Below, one piece after another: positions 24,466-34,117 of a stretch of 64,000 nt of DNA. The notes beneath the pieces are model-generated. The model saw nothing but the letters and a program-made list of their open reading frames with translations. It ran no database searches and had not been told where the DNA came from. A program made the translations under genes and the position numbers. Where the stretch lies: positions 776,140 through 840,139 of the forward strand of contig NW_012236518.1 in the NCBI RefSeq assembly GCF_000787575.1, in the 5' to 3' direction. How positions within the stretch are numbered: position 1 is the first letter of the stretch; each line of letters begins with the position of its first letter. Source of the DNA: Acytostelium subglobosum LB1 (Eukaryota; Evosea; Eumycetozoa; Acytosteliales; Acytosteliaceae).

Positions 24466-25710
24466 ATGACAACGGAGAAGACTGATATCAACCTCTTGCT
24501 CATCGGACCTGACGGCGCAGGCAAGGCCACCACGATTGGCCACCTGATGTACAAGCTGGGCCTCATCAACCAGCCTGATATCGATCTAGAGAAGTTTTGC
24601 ACCCCGATGGACGGTCCGTTGAGGTTCTCGACCAACAACCACAACTTCACCGTCATTCACACATCCAGCCACCGCGACTTCATTCAGAACATGCTCACCA
24701 ACAGGTTCCAAGTACACAGCGCGTTACTCGTTCTCCCTGCGACAGAGGGCGAGTTCGAGAGGGCCATCGCTCAGGAGAGCCAGACCCGTGAGCACCTTCT
24801 GTTGGCCAACACGTTTGGTGTCCGCCAGATGGTCGTTGCGATCAACAAGATGGATGTGGAGTCTGTTAACTATGCCGAAGCGCGCTACACCGAGATCGTC
24901 GAGCAGACTTCAGCCGTCCTCAAGCAGGTTGGCACCAACATTGACAGGGTCAAATATGTGCCCATCTCTGCGTTGAACGACGACAATCTGGTCGAGCTCT
25001 CAACCAACATGCCTTGGCAAACAGAATCCACACTTCTCCAGGCCCTGGACGCGCTCGTCGGAGACAGGAATCCATCGAACATGCCACTCCGTATCGCAAT
25101 CAAGGAAGTTGCCAACAGTGGCGGCATGCTGGTGGTCGGTGATGTTTTGACTGGCATTATCAAAACTGGCATGACCGTCATCTTTGCGCCTTCTGGTCAC
25201 ACTGCCAAGGTCACTGAGCTTGTGAGCTACGAGCAGGAAATCACCGAGGTCGGCCCTGGCAACCAAGTCATCTTCAGAGTCAAGACTCTTACGGCCAAGC
25301 AGGTCAAGCGTGGAATGGTGGCTGGCGACCCCAACAACGAGCCACCCTTTGAGGCTGCGAGCTTCACCGCCATGATCAACGTTCAGAGCCACCCCAGCGA
25401 GATCAGTGTTGGCTACACACCCGTCTTCGAGTGCCACAATGCTAAGGTTGCTTGCCAGTTTACCAAAATCCTCAACATGGTCAACCCTCGCACTGGCGCC
25501 GTTCTCCCAAGGGAAGGCTCGAGCCCCCTCATCTTGAAGACTCACGACTCGGCCATTGTCGAGCTCACCCCCGTAAAGCCCCTTTGCGTGGAGAGGCTAG
25601 CTGACTACCCGAAACTGGGACAGCTGACAGTGCGTGAGACGACCCAGTCTGGTGTTACTGTTATCGTCGGCAACATCAAGAGTGTGACCAAGAAGGTGCC
25701 TGCAGCTTAA
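24466..25710 (+). CDS. Degenerate eEF1A-like protein
   Basis: Intronless ORF of 414 residues that aligns along its whole length with translation elongation factor 1-alpha (about 450-460 residues). Domains II and III look intact (ETV-like VLTGIIKTGM, KRGMVAGD, HPSEISVGYTPV, LADYPKLGQLTVR). The G domain is damaged: the P-loop reads GPDGAGKATT, with Ala for the Mg-binding Ser. Some 40 residues containing switch I and its RGITID motif are absent. The G3 DAPGH is HTSSH, while HRDFIQNM and the G4 NKMD remain. Canonical factors deliver aminoacyl-tRNA to the ribosome by GTP hydrolysis; this protein is unlikely to do so normally. The frame is fully open and the codons are C-ending and highly biased, so it is not an ordinary decayed pseudogene. 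A moonlighting or decoy role is speculation. Confidence 0.9.
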   Translation: MTTEKTDINLLLIGPDGAGKATTIGHLMYKLGLINQPDIDLEKFCTPMDGPLRFSTNNHNFTVIHTSSHRDFIQNMLTNRFQVHSALLVLPATEGEFERAIAQESQTREHLLLANTFGVRQMVVAINKMDVESVNYAEARYTEIVEQTSAVLKQVGTNIDRVKYVPISALNDDNLVELSTNMPWQTESTLLQALDALVGDRNPSNMPLRIAIKEVANSGGMLVVGDVLTGIIKTGMTVIFAPSGHTAKVTELVSYEQEITEVGPGNQVIFRVKTLTAKQVKRGMVAGDPNNEPPFEAASFTAMINVQSHPSEISVGYTPVFECHNAKVACQFTKILNMVNPRTGAVLPREGSSPLILKTHDSAIVELTPVKPLCVERLADYPKLGQLTVRETTQSGVTVIVGNIKSVTKKVPAA

Positions 25711-25876
25711 GCCTAAATACCGTCAACCTTCAGTCCAACTCAAGTCTCTAATACAATGTACCACTTGAATATCTCGTACCTCCTTCACCATCTCCATCAT
25801 CACCACCACAACAACTGTTCCAGTTTGAGTTGGACACGTCCTCATCAACTTCAAGGGTTTGCCACAGTCAGTCCTA

Positions 25877-25892
25877 ATATGTGGGATTTTTG
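25877..25892. repeat. 16-bp direct repeat, copy 1
   Basis: The 16-bp sequence ATATGTGGGATTTTTG occurs here and again, identically, at 26041-26056. The two copies bracket 148 bp. This is the arrangement expected for a target-site duplication around a short insertion. Confidence 0.7.
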
Positions 25893-26040
25893 TTTATAAG
25901 CTTAAGCTGCCTCTCGTCCGACCTGGAAGAGAGACTCGATGTTCAGTTTATCCTGAGGGACAATCGTTTTGGTTGTTTGGACACTGTTCTCGTTGAGTCC
26001 ACTGACATTTGGTCGTCGGCTCGTGGTAGGAGCACTAGTT
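25893..26040. mobile_element. Putative 148-bp insertion remnant upstream of tRNA-Ile
   Basis: This segment is bounded by perfect 16-bp direct repeats, and the second repeat ends 39 bp before tRNA-Ile. Dictyostelid TRE5-type non-LTR retrotransposons insert about 50 bp upstream of tRNA genes and create target duplications of roughly this length, so a truncated insertion is a reasonable inference. The segment is more G/C-rich than its surroundings. Its minus strand has an open frame of about 50 codons ending FQVGREAA-stop. No reverse transcriptase motif is visible, so the element family is not proven. Confidence 0.4.
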
Positions 26041-26056
26041 ATATGTGGGATTTTTG
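26041..26056. repeat. 16-bp direct repeat, copy 2
   Basis: Identical to 25877-25892 and located 39 bp upstream of tRNA-Ile. Read on the minus strand (AAAAATCCCACATAT) it also resembles the upstream element found before Dictyostelium small RNA genes, which is a competing explanation. Confidence 0.7.
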
Positions 26057-26095
26057 GGCTTTAAAAGCGTTGAATTGTGGATTTGGGCCACATCA

Positions 26096-26168
26096 GCTCG
26101 ATTAGCTCAGTCGGTAGAGCACGGTGCTAATAACGCCGCGGTCGCAGGTTCGATCCCTGCATCGAGCA
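26096..26168 (+). tRNA. tRNA-Ile (anticodon AAU)
   Basis: The 73-nt sequence folds as a cloverleaf. The acceptor stem pairs GCTCGAT with ATCGAGC and discriminator A. The D stem is GCTC/GAGC. The anticodon stem is CGGTG/CGCCG with one G-T wobble, loop CTAATAA and anticodon AAT. The T arm is GCAGG-TTCGATC-CCTGC. Internal A and B boxes for RNA polymerase III are present (TAGCTCAGTCGG and GGTTCGATCC). No intron is present. A TTTT terminator begins about 6 bp downstream. Confidence 0.96.
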
Positions 26169-26208
26169 AAACATTTTATAAATTATATTGTGTAACATGA
26201 GGAACGTG

Positions 26209-26234
26209 TTTTTTTTTTTTTTTTTTTTTTTTTT
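26209..26234 (+). repeat. Homopolymer run of 26 T
   Basis: An uninterrupted T run 40 bp beyond tRNA-Ile. It may act as a back-up Pol III terminator on the plus strand, or be the poly(A) trace of a minus-strand retroelement insertion. The exact length is uncertain because homopolymers are prone to sequencing error. Confidence 0.6.
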
Positions 26235-26357
26235 GACTAGAGTGGAAGTTTATTATTATTGCAAATAAATTGGCGTCATTGAAGAGGCGGGATAATATAT
26301 AAGTTAGTCGATTTTGAATTTTCTTGNTTTTTTTCTTTCTTTTCTTTTCTACTGTAG

Positions 26358-26550
26358 GCCTCTGAATTCGGCCACCAAGTATTTACTGTAGAAACCGAAA
26401 CGAGTGGTACAGTTACTATCTGTTACTCGATCACTCAATCTAGCAAAGTCAATACATCAACTCTCAATCAACAACAGCTGTACTCAGGTGAGTGCCCTGT
26501 CACAGATTACAATGGGAGCGGAGTCATTCTTCGTTTCGGGTCTTACCATC
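26358..26550 (+). pseudogene. Orphan exon-like fragment between two tRNA genes
   Basis: The frame starting at 26358 is open for about 64 codons before an A14 run and has coding-like composition, with peptide segments such as SEFGHQVFTVETETSGTV and LYSGECPVTDYNGSGVIL. It has no ATG. Directly upstream lies a long pyrimidine tract (26328-26354) ending in CTGTAG, which looks like a 3' splice site. No matching upstream exon or downstream continuation is visible: the frame runs into the Pol III terminator of tRNA-Leu. It is probably a gene fragment carried in by a past insertion. The peptide looks like a secreted beta-rich domain with NxS/T sites, but I do not recognise the family. Confidence 0.35.
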
Positions 26551-26564
26551 AAAAAAAAAAAAAA
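26551..26564 (-). terminator. Pol III terminator of tRNA-Leu
   Basis: On the minus strand, a T14 run starts 4 nt after the tRNA-Leu discriminator base, an efficient RNA polymerase III terminator. Confidence 0.8.
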
Positions 26565-26568
26565 CATT

Positions 26569-26651
26569 TGTACACTGTGAGATTTGAACTCACGCTTCCG
26601 AAGAAATTAGTGCCTTAAACTAACGCCTTAGACCAACTCGGCCAAGTGTAC
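26569..26651 (-). tRNA. tRNA-Leu (anticodon AAG)
   Basis: The 83-nt minus-strand sequence has a type II cloverleaf. The acceptor stem is GTACACT/AGTGTAC with discriminator A. The D arm starts GCCG, typical of tRNA-Leu. The anticodon stem is TTAGT/ACTAA with loop TTAAGGC and anticodon AAG. A variable arm of about 13 nt contains a TTCG-type hairpin, and the T arm is GTGAG-TTCAAAT-CTCAC. A and B boxes are intact and there is no intron. It converges with tRNA-Ile 400 bp away. Confidence 0.95.
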
Positions 26652-26746
26652 TGATGAGTTGCAATACACAAATTTGAAGGTTTTATATGTAAAAAAATGG
26701 GTTGGAAGCACCAGTCTATGATTGATGTCTGCAAGTGATGAGGAAT

Positions 26747-29322
26747 TTATTTCTTTTCATACTCCAGAATGGTCTTCCAAATGGTATGTAAATTGTTGTA
26801 CCATTTCATCAGATTGATGACAAGATACTTTGGCTGCTGTGATGATGGGTCATTGGGAGAAGTGTGTGTCCTTACCCAATCGTTGAAGGCACCAATGTTG
26901 TCCTTGCCTTGGATGATCACCTCTTGAAGATTCTTAGACAGACCTTCCTCCTTCATCAACTCAACGGATCTGCTCTTCAAGTTGATGATTCTGTTCAATA
27001 GAGCACTTATACTTGACATTGTCTCGTTGGTTTGCTGTGCCTGGTAGTGTTTGCAATAATCGCCAAACACTGTTTGTAGGTTAGAGGATGGGCTGAACAA
27101 TTCATTCTGAAGTGTTGTGATCTCCTGGAATGTATCCAACAATTCTCTGATTGTCTTGTTTTGGTACTGCTGCTGCTGCTGTGGCGTCTGGATTGGCAGG
27201 TGCTGTAAAGGTGGAAGTGGCTGTAAAGCTGGAAGTGTTGATGTTGGTTGAGTTGGTAGAGCTGTTTGGGGTAGGGAATGAAGAGGTTGGAGAGGTTGGA
27301 GAGGTTGTAGAGGTTGTAGAGGTTGAAGTGGCTGTAGAGGCTGAAGAGGTTGCAGAGGTGGGAGGGAGTAACCAAGGGGATGAGGCTGTACATTCAGTGT
27401 CTCGGTTGGTGATGCAGCATTGAATTGAGTTTGGCTGTAAGGCAATGGTGGTAGAGTATGTGATAGTTGAGGTTGATAGTTGGGAGGTGGTTGATAGGAG
27501 AGGTCGCTTGTTGATTGGCTTGGTGATGTGGTTGGCGTATACTGCATGGTGGAGGTGGATAGACTCGATCCAAGGGAAGGTGACGACGACTTGAGTGTTG
27601 TCGTCAACTTGGAGTTTCGCTCAACCACTACAGCCATGCTGTCTCCTAGACCGTCCTGTTTGATTGTGGTGGACAATCTGTTGGGACTGATAACCATTGA
27701 GGTTCTCTCTTATCNAAGCCTTGTGGGTGCTCGCGGACTATTGGTGCGTCCTCCTCCTCCTTCTTCAGCGTGGACTGGCTTGTGTCCCACTCCTTGACGA
27801 CATGTGACAGTACCTGGAGCCACTCGTGTTGCTCCACCGCTCCTCTAGCATAGAAGTACAGGTGTTCGTTGCCAAGCACTGCAAATCCGTGCTTGATCTC
27901 TTGGTCCTCTGCGGGCAGAATGATAGTGTTCTTGAGGTTCAACTGAGTCATCACACTGTATCTAGGGGAGTTGTCAAAGAAGGTCGACACTCTCTTACAC
28001 ACGAGCAATGAGTCATTGAATAGGAACAAGTGTCTCTCTGTCAGCTTGCCTCTCTTCTCAAACAACATCACGCCATCCTTGATGTGTCGTCTGTGAGGCT
28101 GGACCAGTTCAAGGTTTGTTGTGAGTGAGCCTTGAATCTGGATCATCTTCTCGAGTCCTTCGGCATTTCTCTTGCTCTCATTGATTGACGATGCAACACT
28201 CTGGATTGCCTTGAGTGCTTGGCTGATCAGTTCGTAGTCCTGATGATCGGGAGGTGTATTCTGGAGTAGCTCAGTGAACAATAACTTGTATCTTGGTATA
28301 CGTTGAACTGGCTGGATCTGCAAGTCAAGGAAGTCCTTGTTCTGCATCAATGGATTGGACTTGCAATCCTTGAAGAAGAACTGAGTGATCTTGGAATCAC
28401 GCTTCTTGCACTCATTCAATGTGTTGAGAGCATTGTTGAAGTTGTTGATGTAGGTGGTGTAGAGCTTGAGGTATGGTGTGAGAGTGAGGAAGCAATCTGC
28501 AATGGACTTTTGATGGCTCCAATCATTCCAACGCGACTCCAATGTGTCCAGCAACTCCTTGTGCACACCATAGAGCGATGTGAAGTTGCCAAAGATTGCC
28601 GTGATCTCTGCCGGTGTCAACAAGTCCTTCTTGGTCGTCTGCAGTGGCTGAAGGAACTGGCTAATGATCAACTCCAGACTGCTGACATATGCTCTCTCCG
28701 TGACCAATATCTCCATTGTACACTTGTTCCTTCTCTCAATCTTCAGACGCATATTCTTGTATCTCCTCTTTGCCAACCATCCTCTGACCACTGCCTGTAT
28801 CAATGTTATCTTGTTGGCAACCTGTAGATTGAGTGTGAGTGATTGATTGAATGATTGAATGTTTGATTGAGTGCACTAACATACATCAATCTCTCTCTTC
28901 CTTGATGATATTTGATACTCAAGGGCATCGATCGAGGCGTTCCTGCTACCAAACAACCTCTGTTTGGCCTCTTCAAGTCGTTGATGTTCACGTTGTAGGA
29001 TCTCCTGTCGTAGGCTCTCATCAATATTGTACTGTGCCAACAGTGGTTCGATCTCACCAAGGTATTCATTGAACAGTTGATGCAACATGAGTGACTTCCT
29101 GGCAAGCAATGCTTCCACTGACCTGGTATAGCTTGCTTTGGTGTCCTCCCAACGCTTCACCTCTGTCAACAGCTCATCGGACACTTTGAAGTAGACCTTC
29201 TCTTGTTTCTTCAGTTGTGCAGCAGGTGGATGGATAGTGCTCACCTCCTGGAGTTGAGGCATACCATCCTCATAGTATTGTTGCAATTGTTCATGTTGTT
29301 CATATTGTTCATATTGTTGATA

Positions 29323-29353
<31 letters not shown>

Positions 29354-29676
29354 AACAATGATAATGGAGGCTTTGTTGACTTGCTTGGTACCTCTGGTGC
29401 ATCAGTCACATGTTTGAAACCAGTTGGAGCTGATATTACAAACCCATCTTTACTATCTCTCTTCTTCTTCTCTTTCTCTTTCTCCTTCTCTTTCTCCTTC
29501 TCTTTTGCTTTTGCCTTCTCTCTCTCTTTCTCCCTCTCCTTCTCTTTCTCTTTATCTTTATCCTTCTTTGATGTTGGAGCTGATGATGTAGCTGCAAGTT
29601 GTTTATCCTTCTTTAACAAGTCTAATTGAGATCTTGACAAATCCTCACAAATCTCACTAATATCATCATCCATCAT
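26747..29676 (-). CDS. RhoGEF with IQ motif, DH and PH domains (frame break near 27715)
   Basis: Exon 1 (28885-29676) joins in phase 0 to exon 2, which starts at 28821. The N-terminus has a Lys/Glu run (KEKEKEKEREK) and a poly-Gln tract. An IQ calmodulin-binding motif lies at about 271-292 (IQAVVRGWLAKRRYKNM). The DH domain covers about 298-475 (EILVTERAYVSSL; QRIPRYKLLFTELLQ) and a PH domain about 505-615 (FNDSLLVCKR; EWLQVLSHVV). DH-PH proteins load GTP onto Rho-family GTPases, so an actin-signalling role is likely. The DH-PH frame stops at 27646, while a second frame, 26747-27697, continues with Pro/Leu/Gln repeats and a helical C-terminus. The two overlap around an N at 27715. One gene with a sequence error is the simplest reading; two overlapping genes or an unrecognised intron are alternatives. 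Confidence 0.85.
27715..27715. other. Ambiguous base at a reading-frame break
   Basis: The single N lies just upstream (in transcript sense) of the point where coding moves from the DH-PH frame to the Pro/Gln-rich frame. Changing the N alone cannot join them, because a TAA at 27710-27712 closes the second frame beyond the N. At least one further length error between about 27709 and 27648, or an unseen intron, is needed. Confidence 0.8.
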
Positions 29677-29902
29677 TGTTAATGTTGTAGTTGTTGTAGT
29701 ATTACTTCATTAATTTAATATAACTTGTAGAGATAGAGGTGATTAACAATAAAATGAAAATGGATGTGTGTTTGTACTTTGATTGAAAGGGGGTTCAAAC
29801 TTGAAACGACATCTTGAGCCAAAGGTTTGGAATGATTGAATGAAAGGATGATGGTCATGGACATGGTCCATGGTCCAGGGTAAGGAAGGGTATGGACAAC
29901 AT

Positions 29903-32900
29903 TTATTTGGTTCGATAGACACTTAGGATCTCCTGTACATGGAGAGGCGTGTCGACATCTTCGGCCAACTCATCACCTCTCTTCATCCAACTGTGCTCTC
30001 CTCCTTGACCATTGGATGCTTGCTTGCCCCACTCCATCCTGTTTCGGTTTAGTACAACATCGACCTCTTGCTTGATGGTTGTCCTGAGCTCGGCGAATTG
30101 TCTCAACATCAAGGACGTCAATGTTTGATTGTTTTGCTTCAGAGTGTCGATCAACAATCTGATGCCCTTCTGTGTGATTCCATTGTGTGTCAGATCAATT
30201 GATCTTAGGGTCTTGTTGCCAACGATCAGTCTGGCCACCTCTTGGGCACCGCCATCCTCCAACACATTGTTGAGTGCACCCAATACGAAGGTGGACTTGT
30301 TGAAGCCTAGGTTCAGACTGAGCAGTGTTGGATGGGACATGACCGCGTCGACGACAGCCTTGGCACCAATAGGTCCAATGCAGTTGGAGCCTAAGCCAAC
30401 TCTGATGAGCGTGGTGTCGTGCTTGAGACCGAGTGCAATCTCACAGGCACCGTTGTCTCCAAACTGGTTGCTGGACATATAGAGCGACTCCAACTTGTTC
30501 TGGCCATTCTCAAAGTGCTTGCGAATGGTCACGGCACTGGCTGGCGTCAGTCCGTTGGCATCAATGTAAAGATGTTTGAGCGTTGAGTTGTTGCTGGTCT
30601 TGAGCGAGTTGAACAGAGTTGTCACTCCCTCATCAAGTATACCACAGTTCAACAGATCAAGTGTCTGAAGGTATGTGTTGATCTCGAGCATTCGGGCCAA
30701 TGGACGCACACCGCCAGGCAGGAGAGGATTACGCTTCAGCCACAGAGCCTTCACCTTGGTGTCCTTGTGCAGTGCCTCGGCGATCAGTGTGATACCCTCC
30801 TCATCAAAGTTGTTGCCGGCAATGTACCAAGTGTCGATCTTTGAATCTGGATTGTACTCAATGTAGTCTGCGATGGCTTGGGCACCGCCGTTGCCCACGA
30901 TATTGTTACCCAACAGCAGCCTCTTGATCGTGCTGTGCTGGCGCATGGCACCGAGCAAGGGCTTGATGCCCTCTGGACCGACCACCTGCTTGCACAGGTC
31001 GAGTCGGCCATCTGGCATGCATGTGCCCCTGGTGAAGGCCATCGGCGTGTTGTCCTTGAGCTGGGTATTGGCCATCATGAACTCGAGCAATGGGTCCAAC
31101 TCCTCACGTGTGCACTGGACCACAGGCTCTGGCTCCGGGTTCAGCACGTAGCCAGAGGGCTTGCCGTCGAGGAACTTGCGACGCTCCTCATCGGTCAGCA
31201 CGGTGGCGCCACCTGTCTTGAACATCTGCACGGCCTGGTCCACGTGCTTGGGTGAGCTGCCACGAAGCAGGTTGGACAACTTTGACACGATCAAACGATA
31301 CTTCTCGTAGCAGAATCCCTTGACAATGCCACGTTGGACCTCGGATGCATCCTCGCGTAATGTTGACATTGGAGAGATATGTCTGGCGATTCCCTTGGCC
31401 AACAATGCCAATGTTCCATTCAAACGTGGAGCCTCAAGTGCACATGTCGTTGGCCACTTCTTTGAATGATTGGATGTTGTTGTTGTTGTTGTTGTTGTTG
31501 ATGATTCTCCAAACATGAGAGTGTAGTCATTGGTGAGTTGGATGGCAAACTTGGAAATGATATGATAATGAAGATCCTCGAGGAGTGTCTCGTTGTCATC
31601 CATGAGTGACATCTCAATGTTTTGATCGACGAGCAGTGACAATGAGCAGAGGTCACGCCATGAACCATACTTTGGGAACATGTCAATATTGCCAAGCATG
31701 GTCAATGGATGAGCAAGGTACAGTTGCAGCCAGAGTCTAAAGAACACTGAGGATTGATTTGTCTCGGTCTGTTTGAATTGCAGACGTGTTGACCAAGCGA
31801 TCATAATAAGATCCTCCAATGCCTTGGCGTTAGTGCCAGGGCTGAGCTTGCTCATTAGTGTGGCGAATGATGACTCATCAACAGAGTCACGTAACAGGGT
31901 TGGCTGTGGGTTGATGAGAGATTGGAACTCTGGTGAGTTGGCCAGGTGGTCACGTGTCGACTGTGCAAGGCCATACAGATGAAGGGCAAACTTCTGATCG
32001 ACCACGACCAAGCCAGAGGTGTTGGCGGTGATCCTTGCCTTGTTCTCCTTGTATGTAACCTCCATCATCTTGTCGAATGTGTCGAGCTCTTGATGAATGT
32101 CAGCAGCGGGAAGTGATTGAGTGGAGGACTCTGATGAACCCTCAGACTGGGACGAGTCATCGGATGTCTGTTGCTTCATCAGGAAGCTACGAATGACTAA
32201 GCTGGGCCACTTGTTTGGTGCAAAGTGACCACCTTGATGCTCGACAACCTCCGAGTCGGTGAACAGTGTTGACAGCTCTCTGCTTCTGTCTGGAGAGACG
32301 TGGTCATCGGCTGTGCCAAGGATAGTGAGTGCGGGCACACCCGAGACGAGTCCAACCTTCATCAACTCTTGATGAATGTCAGCACGCGACATATAGCCAG
32401 AGATCATAATTGCGAACTTGAAGGTGAATGGAAGCTGATTGGCTTGTTGCATGGCAGCAAGGATACCGGCAAAGGCAGCACCCTGTGAGAAACCAATGAT
32501 ACCATCGAATGGACCCTCGGTCTTGAACAACTCCTCGAGGTAGTAGTGCGACTTATCGATGTGGTTGTAAGTCTTGTAGTCAGCTGAAGAGTTCCACCAT
32601 TGACGGACGTGGGTCTTGGCGGATTGAGCAGAGTCGGTAACATTGGCCCAACCATTTGCCTTGTTACGGTTGTCTGCATCAACATCATCCGATGGTTGGT
32701 AGATCATTGGAGCGTTAGCATAGTACAAGGTGGCAACATCTGAGATAGATGTAGCCAACTTCTTGGTGGCCTTCTTCAATGATGTACCACTTTGCTTGAT
32801 ACTAATGATTGATTGAATGAATGAGTGAGTTAGTGATTGATCGAGTCAACAGTTGAGTGAGCAAGGATGAACATACCCATGAAGGAACAACACCTTGAGC

Positions 32901-33772
32901 TTGGGTGAGTTGTTCACTGTGGTGGTGGACTGGGCGGTGGATGATGTGTCTGCCTTTGACTTGGAAGATGAAGATGAAGATGAAGACACTTGGACTGACT
33001 TGACAAAGGTGCTCTTGGCCATTGACAGATACTCCTTCTCCTCATCGGTTGAAGGTCTGTTCAACAGGATGTTGCGATGTGGATACCTGTTGAATTTTTG
33101 GATGATCTCCAGGTGGCTGCGTGATGCCTTGCCAAACTTGACAAGGTCCTTGCGTTGTTGATAGGGTGAATCATCAACGATTGACTCCATCAACAGTGTG
33201 CATCGCTCCACATGCTCGACGCGCTCAGAGTGCTCCAGTGGAAGATAGATGAAAACACGCTCGGGCAGAGAGTAGTGTTGAGTGTGATCATTGTTGGCAT
33301 CGTCCAAGATGCTGAGAGCCAATGACAGTGCGAGTGGATCAAACTTGAACATGTCGGATGATCCACGATACATGTTGCGAGACAGTTGATCAAAGAGAAT
33401 GAGCAGAGCGATCCTGCCACGGGACATCTGTGACCAGCGTTGGTACAGGCCGCCAGGTGTTGGACCATGAGTGGCAGTGGGTGCAGTCTCAGCAGCATTC
33501 AAAAGAATAGCCTCATAATTATTCTTTATCCTTTGATCAATTGAATGATTGCGACCGAACCATAAACGAGACTTCAAGTTATACTTCTTGGACAAGGGTG
33601 ACACTGGACCAAACCAGAATATGTACAACTCATCAATAATACGTTGATCCTCCTCATTTGTTTGAGGAACCTCGAACACTTGAGTTTGAATTGGAACTGG
33701 TGTTTGAGTTTGATGGTCATCCGTTGTAGGATGCAGGGGTTTTGGTGGCATGACCACAGCAATATTAGACAT
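29903..33772 (-). CDS. DUF924 - FSH1 serine hydrolase - LRR fusion protein
   Basis: Two exons (32877-33772, 29903-32801) encode 1264 residues. Residues about 40-265 match DUF924, a mainly bacterial helical family (IFWFGPVSPLSKKY; LLILFDQLSRNMYRG; YLPLEHSERVEH; FNRYPHRNILLNRPST). Residues about 292-520 form an FSH1/OVCA2-type alpha/beta hydrolase: KVLFLHG start, nucleophile motif GFSQG, Asp in GTADDHV and His in HQGGHF, so the catalytic triad is complete. After a helical linker, the C-terminal part has about eight RNase-inhibitor-type leucine-rich repeats (IKRLLLGNNIVGNGGAQAI; LRSIDLTHNGITQKGI). The intron lies directly after the first hydrolase strand and removing it restores the frame (FLHG-IKQSG). 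The substrate is unknown. A cytosolic esterase with a protein-binding tail is inferred. Confidence 0.92.
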
Positions 33773-34081
33773 TATTGTATTTGATTAGTTGTTGTTAATA
33801 TTAATAATATTAATAATAATAATAGTTGGTGAGATAGATTATATAATGATGAGATAGTAATAATAGTAATATTAGTGTTCATATATATTTGATTGATTGT
33901 TATAATAATAGAATTGGATAATAATGAATTCAAGTCCGACTGGAAAGTCACAAAAGTTTGTCGATCTTGAGGCAACCCTCCGATCGTCCCCATTCTTTCC
34001 ACTTTTTTTTCTTTGCAAGTTCTCGAGAATAAGCACAAACCCCTAATCGACGATTGAATTTGAATGGAAGTTGATGAGGGC
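33773..34081. other. Intergenic region
   Basis: About 310 bp, A/T-rich near the start of the upstream fusion gene (ATTAATAATAATA repeats at 33790-33830), with no supported ORF. It holds the promoter of the DUF924-FSH1-LRR gene and the 3' flank of the TPR gene. Confidence 0.4.
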
Positions 34082-34117
34082 AAGGGTAAGGGTAAGGGTA
34101 AGGGTAAGGGTAAGGGT
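34082..34117. repeat. Hexamer tandem repeat (AAGGGT)6
   Basis: Six perfect AAGGGT units end at the last base of the TPR gene stop codon, so the transcript reads TAA followed by ACCCTT repeats. The unit is not a permutation of the TTAGGG telomere hexamer. Confidence 0.85.

Noticed and set aside
34082-34117. Interstitial telomere
   Set aside because: The AAGGGT unit is not a permutation of TTAGGG, and the dictyostelid telomere sequence of this species is unknown, so only a tandem repeat is reported.
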